Shown: one piece after another, positions 60,275-64,000 of the stretch
Layout of the letters: the number at the start of each line of letters is the position of its first letter
How positions within the stretch are numbered: position 1 is the first letter of the stretch
Source of the DNA: Mycobacterium paragordonae
Lineage (GTDB): Bacteria > Actinomycetota > Actinomycetes > Mycobacteriales > Mycobacteriaceae
Direction of reading: 5' to 3'
NCBI RefSeq assembly: GCF_003614435.1
Contig: NZ_CP025546.1
Coordinates: 5,022,001-5,086,000 of the forward strand
Length of the DNA: 64,000 nucleotides
Made by a program: the position numbers and the translations under genes
The notes under the pieces: generated by a model
The model's database searches: none
Seen by the model: only the letters and a program-made list of their open reading frames with translations
Told to the model about the DNA's origin: nothing

Positions 60275-62128
60275 ATGAGCGAGGCACCAGACTCGCGAGT
60301 GGGCTCGATGTTCGGGCCCTACCACCTCAAGCGGTTGCTGGGCCGCGGCGGGATGGGCGAGGTCTACGAGGCCGAGCACACCGTCAAGGAATGGACGGTG
60401 GCCGTCAAGCTGATGACCGCGGAGTTCAGCAAGGACCCGGTGTTCCGGGAGCGCATGAAGCGCGAGGCCCGCATCGCCGGCCGCCTGCAGGAACCCCACG
60501 TGGTGCCGATCCACGACTACGGCGAGATCGACGGCCAGATGTACCTCGAAATGCGCATGATCGAGGGCACCGACCTCGACAGCGTCCTCAAACGCTTCGG
60601 GCCGCTGACCCCGCCCCGCGCGGTCGCCATCATCACCCAGATCGCCTCGGCCCTGGACGCCGCCCACGCCGCCGGGGTCATGCACCGCGACGTCAAACCC
60701 CCCAACATCCTGGTCACCCGCGACGACTTCGCCTACCTGGTCGACTTCGGCATCGCCAGCGCCACCACCGACGAGAAGCTCACCCAGCTGGGCACCGCCG
60801 TCGGCACCTGGAAATACATGGCCCCCGAACGGTTTTCCAACGACGAGGTCACCTACCGGGCCGACATCTATGCGCTGGCCTGCGTGCTCTACGAGTGCCT
60901 GACCGGGAGCCCGCCGTACCGCGCCGACAGCGCGACGACGCTGGTGACCGCGCACCTGATGGACCCGGTGCCGCAGGTCAGCGCCGCGCGGGCGGGCATC
61001 CCCAAGGGTTTCGACGCCGTCATTGCGCGCGGCATGGCCAAGAAGCCCGAGGACCGCTACGCCAGCGCGGGAGACTTCGCGCGGGCCGCGCACGACGCGT
61101 TGAGCGACCCGGACCAGGACCACGCCGAGGACATCCTGCGCCGCAGCCGGGAATCGACGATGCCCGGCACGGCGGTGGCGCCGTCGGTGCCCACCGGCGG
61201 GCAGCAGCCGCCGCCCGGGCCGCCCCCTGCGTACTCACCACCGCCCGCCTACGGCGATCCGGTCGGTTCGGGGCCGATGCAGCGGCAGTCGCCGACGAAT
61301 GCGCCGTCCTGGTCTCCCGCGAGTGGCCCCATTCCCGCGAGTGGCCCCATTCCGGCGAGTGGGCCGATTCCCGCCCAGGGTCAGCCCACGCAGGCACCGC
61401 AATACTTCGGGCAGAGCGGCGGCTGGGGCGGCGGTCCGTCCGGCCCGCAGCAGCCGGGTGGCCCGCCGACCTGGAACCAGGGTGGTCCGCCCTCGGGCGG
61501 AAAACGCAGTCCGTGGCCGATCGTGGCCGGCGCCGCCGCTCTGGTGGTGGTGCTCATTGTCGCCGGGGTCGGCATCTGGCTGGCTACGCGCAAGGGCGAC
61601 GACACTCCGGTAGCCGACACGACGACGTCGGCCACCACCAGTTCCGGCAAGCCGACCACCACCAAGAGTTCACCGGCGACCACCACGCCGGGCGGTGACC
61701 CGCAGAGCAAGCTGATGTCCATGCTGCCCTCCGGCTACGCCACCGGCACGTGCACGCCCACCACACCGAAGCCGAACAGTGTGTGGACCGGCACCATCGC
61801 GATGGTCGACTGCGGGCAGAACACCAACCAGGGTGGGCCGAGCCGGGCGATCTACGGACTGTTCCCCAACCTCGATGCGCTGAAGCAGGCGTTCAACGAC
61901 GACATCGCCGCGGTGCAGCTGGCGAACTGCCCCGGGGAGGGTCCGTCGCCGGATGGCTGGCACTACGACCGGGACCCGACGGTCACCGCCGGAATGATCG
62001 CCTGCGGAACCTACAAAAATCACCCGAACGTGATCTGGAGCAACGAGGGCAAGCTCATGCTCAGCGACGTGTTCGGTGATCCGGCAACGATCGACGACCT
62101 GCACAACTGGTGGGCAAAGTACGGCTGA
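60275..62128 (+). CDS. pknH: Receptor Ser/Thr protein kinase PknH-type, copy 1
   Basis: 617 residues. Kinase domain (~15-275): LLGRGGMGEVYEAEHTVKEW (Gly loop), AVKLM (Lys), HRDVKPPNILVTRDDFAYLV (catalytic loop), DFGIASATTDEKLTQLGTAV and GTWKYMAPERFS. A Pro-rich juxtamembrane part has repeats ASGPIP (x3), then helix AGAAALVVVLIVAGVGIWLA (~410-430) and an extracellular PknH_C sensor (LMSMLPSGYATGTC ... VDCGQNTN ... NCPGEG ... IACGTY) with four Cys. Likely phosphorylates EmbR, encoded upstream. Confidence 0.93.
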   Translation: MSEAPDSRVGSMFGPYHLKRLLGRGGMGEVYEAEHTVKEWTVAVKLMTAEFSKDPVFRERMKREARIAGRLQEPHVVPIHDYGEIDGQMYLEMRMIEGTDLDSVLKRFGPLTPPRAVAIITQIASALDAAHAAGVMHRDVKPPNILVTRDDFAYLVDFGIASATTDEKLTQLGTAVGTWKYMAPERFSNDEVTYRADIYALACVLYECLTGSPPYRADSATTLVTAHLMDPVPQVSAARAGIPKGFDAVIARGMAKKPEDRYASAGDFARAAHDALSDPDQDHAEDILRRSRESTMPGTAVAPSVPTGGQQPPPGPPPAYSPPPAYGDPVGSGPMQRQSPTNAPSWSPASGPIPASGPIPASGPIPAQGQPTQAPQYFGQSGGWGGGPSGPQQPGGPPTWNQGGPPSGGKRSPWPIVAGAAALVVVLIVAGVGIWLATRKGDDTPVADTTTSATTSSGKPTTTKSSPATTTPGGDPQSKLMSMLPSGYATGTCTPTTPKPNSVWTGTIAMVDCGQNTNQGGPSRAIYGLFPNLDALKQAFNDDIAAVQLANCPGEGPSPDGWHYDRDPTVTAGMIACGTYKNHPNVIWSNEGKLMLSDVFGDPATIDDLHNWWAKYG

Positions 62129-62192
62129 CCGACAGCCGGCCGGCGCGTAAGAGTCCAATGCTCAAGCGGCACAACGACAGTGGATGGTCGCG

Positions 62193-63989
62193 ATGAGCGA
62201 GGAGCCGGGCTCGCGTGCCGGGTCGACGTTCGGGCCCTATCACCTCAAGCGGTTGCTGGGCCGTGGCGGGATGGGCGAGGTCTACGAGGCCGAACATGCG
62301 GTCAAAGGGTGGACCGTCGCGGTCAAGCTGATGTCGGAGACCGTGAGCAGCGACCCGGTGTTCCGCGAACGGATGAAGCGGGAAGCCCGCATCGCCGGCC
62401 GATTGAAGGAACCGCACGTCGTGCCCATCCACGACTACGGCGAAATCGACGGGCAGATGTACCTCGAGATGCGCCTCATCGAGGGCACCGACCTCGATAG
62501 CCTGCTCACCCGCTACGGTCCGCTGCCGGCCCCGCGCGCCGTCGCCGTCATCACGCAGATCGCCTCCGCGCTCGACGCCGCCCACGCCGCCGGGGTCATG
62601 CACCGTGACGTCAAACCTCCCAACATCCTGGTCACCCGCGACGACTTCGCTTACCTGGTGGACTTCGGCATCGCCAGCGCCACCACCGACGAGAAGATCA
62701 CCCAACTCGGCACCGCGGTCGGCACGTGGAAATACATGGCGCCCGAACGGTTTTCCAGCGATGAGATCACCCACCGGGCCGACATCTACGCGTTGGCCTG
62801 CGTCCTGTTCGAGTGCCTGACCGGTAGCGCGCCGTACCCGTCGGAGAACGCCGGCGTACTGATCAGCGCCCACATGATCAACCCCATCCCACGCCCCAGC
62901 GCAGCGGGACGCGACGTGCCGAGGTCGCTGGACTCCGTCATCGCGCGCGGCATGGCCAAGAAACCGGCGGACCGCTACGGCAGCGCCGGTGATCTGGCGC
63001 GCGACGCGCACAAGGCGCTCAGCCACCCCGACCAGGACCACGCCACCGACATCGTGCGGCGCAGCCAGGAGTCCACCATACCTGAGCATCTGCGCAATCC
63101 ACCTGCGGCGCAACGGTTTTCCCATCCCGGCCCGCCCGCGCCGGCACGACCGCCGGCCGCTTCGCCCCGCCCGCCCGCTGCACCCCGGCCGCCAGGGCCG
63201 GCCCGCCCGCCCGCACCGCCACGTCCACCGACGCCGCCCCGTCCGCCGGCGCCGCAACATCCGTCGGCCGCTTCGCCCGGCGCGCCCCGCCAACCAGGTC
63301 CACCGGGTCCAGCCCCGGCGTTCACCGGGCCATGGCCTGCCACCAGCCCGGCCGAGCACTCGCGCGCTCGCAACCCGTGGGCGATCGTGGCGGGTGTCGC
63401 CGCCGTCGTTCTCGTCCTCATGCTGAGCGGCATCGGCATCTGGGCACTCAACAAAGACGACGACACACCGCAGGCCAACCGGCAGCGGACCACCACGACG
63501 CGGCCCACCACGTCGACCACCACGCGCACCACGACGACACCGTCGTCGAGTGCACCGCCGGAGGCGCAGTCCCGATTGATGAGCCTGCTGCCCGCCGGCT
63601 ATCCCGCCGGAGCCTGCACGACGGACACGAAAACGATGCCGGGCGCCCTGGTTTCGGTGTCGTGCGGACAGAACACCGATGCCAACGGCCCCAAAGTGTC
63701 GGCCTACGGGCTGTTCCCCGACGTTGCCTCCCTGAAGAAGGCCTTCACCGCATTCACCACCACCTTCACCATCCAGCAGTGCCCCGGCGGCAAGGCGTCT
63801 CCAGGCAACTGGTGGCACACCCAGGACCCGAAAACCGTTCTGGGCCAGATGGCCTGCGGCATCTACAAGAGCGACGACCCGCAGGTGATGTGGAGCAACG
63901 AACAGACGCTGGTCTACGCGCTCGTCGGGGGGAAACAGCAGATACCCAACCTCGACCAGCTCTACAAATGGTGGGCCAAACACTCGTAG
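62193..63989 (+). CDS. Receptor Ser/Thr protein kinase PknH-type, copy 2
   Basis: 598 residues from ATG 62193, aligned to the start of copy 1 (62184 also in frame). The kinase domain is nearly the same as copy 1 (GRGGMGEVYEAEHAVKGW, HRDVKPPNI, DFGIASATTDEKITQLG, GTWKYMAPERFSS). The juxtamembrane region is a Pro/Ala/Arg tract (~305-385), then TM helix VAGVAAVVLVLMLSGIGIWA (~395-415) and a PknH_C sensor (LMSLLPAGYPAGAC ... VSCGQNTD ... QCPGGK ... MACGIY, end LYKWWAKHS). The sensor differs from copy 1, so the ligand may differ. A tandem duplicate 64 bp downstream. Confidence 0.92.
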   Translation: MSEEPGSRAGSTFGPYHLKRLLGRGGMGEVYEAEHAVKGWTVAVKLMSETVSSDPVFRERMKREARIAGRLKEPHVVPIHDYGEIDGQMYLEMRLIEGTDLDSLLTRYGPLPAPRAVAVITQIASALDAAHAAGVMHRDVKPPNILVTRDDFAYLVDFGIASATTDEKITQLGTAVGTWKYMAPERFSSDEITHRADIYALACVLFECLTGSAPYPSENAGVLISAHMINPIPRPSAAGRDVPRSLDSVIARGMAKKPADRYGSAGDLARDAHKALSHPDQDHATDIVRRSQESTIPEHLRNPPAAQRFSHPGPPAPARPPAASPRPPAAPRPPGPARPPAPPRPPTPPRPPAPQHPSAASPGAPRQPGPPGPAPAFTGPWPATSPAEHSRARNPWAIVAGVAAVVLVLMLSGIGIWALNKDDDTPQANRQRTTTTRPTTSTTTRTTTTPSSSAPPEAQSRLMSLLPAGYPAGACTTDTKTMPGALVSVSCGQNTDANGPKVSAYGLFPDVASLKKAFTAFTTTFTIQQCPGGKASPGNWWHTQDPKTVLGQMACGIYKSDDPQVMWSNEQTLVYALVGGKQQIPNLDQLYKWWAKHS

Positions 63990-64000
63990 ACCGGTCGTCG

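Overview
The window is high-GC actinobacterial DNA from a slow-growing Mycobacterium. The evidence is a PE_PGRS gene, EmbR next to PknH kinases, LprA/LprB/LprC lipoproteins, many secreted DUF732-type and Cys-paired small proteins, and a gene order that follows the M. tuberculosis Rv1293-Rv1266c block in reverse. I read this synteny from memory of the M. tuberculosis map, not from a search, and I cannot name the species.

Layout. 1-2.7 kb: lysA (partial), argS and tRNA-Arg(CCG), with a decayed integrase tail beside the tRNA. 3-30 kb: an accessory block lying between the Rv1292 (argS) and Rv1287 (Rrf2) equivalents. It holds several alpha/beta hydrolases, secreted Cys-paired proteins, two DUF732 proteins, a frameshifted Vgb-like beta-propeller, a CDF metal transporter with a Cys-rich leader peptide, a three-gene SPFH/zinc-ribbon/membrane operon, VOC proteins, a peptidoglycan M15 peptidase, a Pro/Thr-repeat lipoprotein and an RCK-2TM-RCK potassium channel. 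30-36.6 kb: an Rrf2 regulator, cysNC and cysD (sulfate assimilation), interrupted by a PE_PGRS gene, then the beta-carbonic anhydrase canA. 36.7-42 kb: oppBCDA peptide importer. 42-49 kb: a proline-iminopeptidase-like hydrolase, a GMC oxidoreductase and an SbcC/SbcD-like pair. 49-55.7 kb: SixA phosphatase, lprC, lprB, a heterodimeric ABC exporter and lprA. 55.7-57.2 kb: an IS110-family insertion. 57.2-64 kb: secreted DUF4189 and C39-like proteins, embR and two tandem pknH-type kinases.

The best finding is the IS110-family element. Its noncoding end, upstream of the transposase on the same strand, folds into two stem-loops. Their internal loops carry short guides matching the element's own two ends and the flanking target, so it reads as a bridge RNA whose guides can be decoded by eye. 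Other notable signals are an 11-bp-periodic CAAGAA direct repeat upstream of four transcription units (a candidate response-regulator regulon), a five-cysteine leader peptide overlapping the CDF gene, and a dispersed ~84-bp repeat family.

How the genes fit together. CysD and CysNC activate sulfate, with a cluster-less Rrf2 protein as likely regulator. OppBCDA imports peptides. LprB/LprC, the ABC exporter and LprA form the envelope cluster. The EmbR FHA/BTAD regulator lies next to its likely kinases. The SPFH/zinc-ribbon operon resembles Bacillus ydjGHI-type envelope-stress modules.
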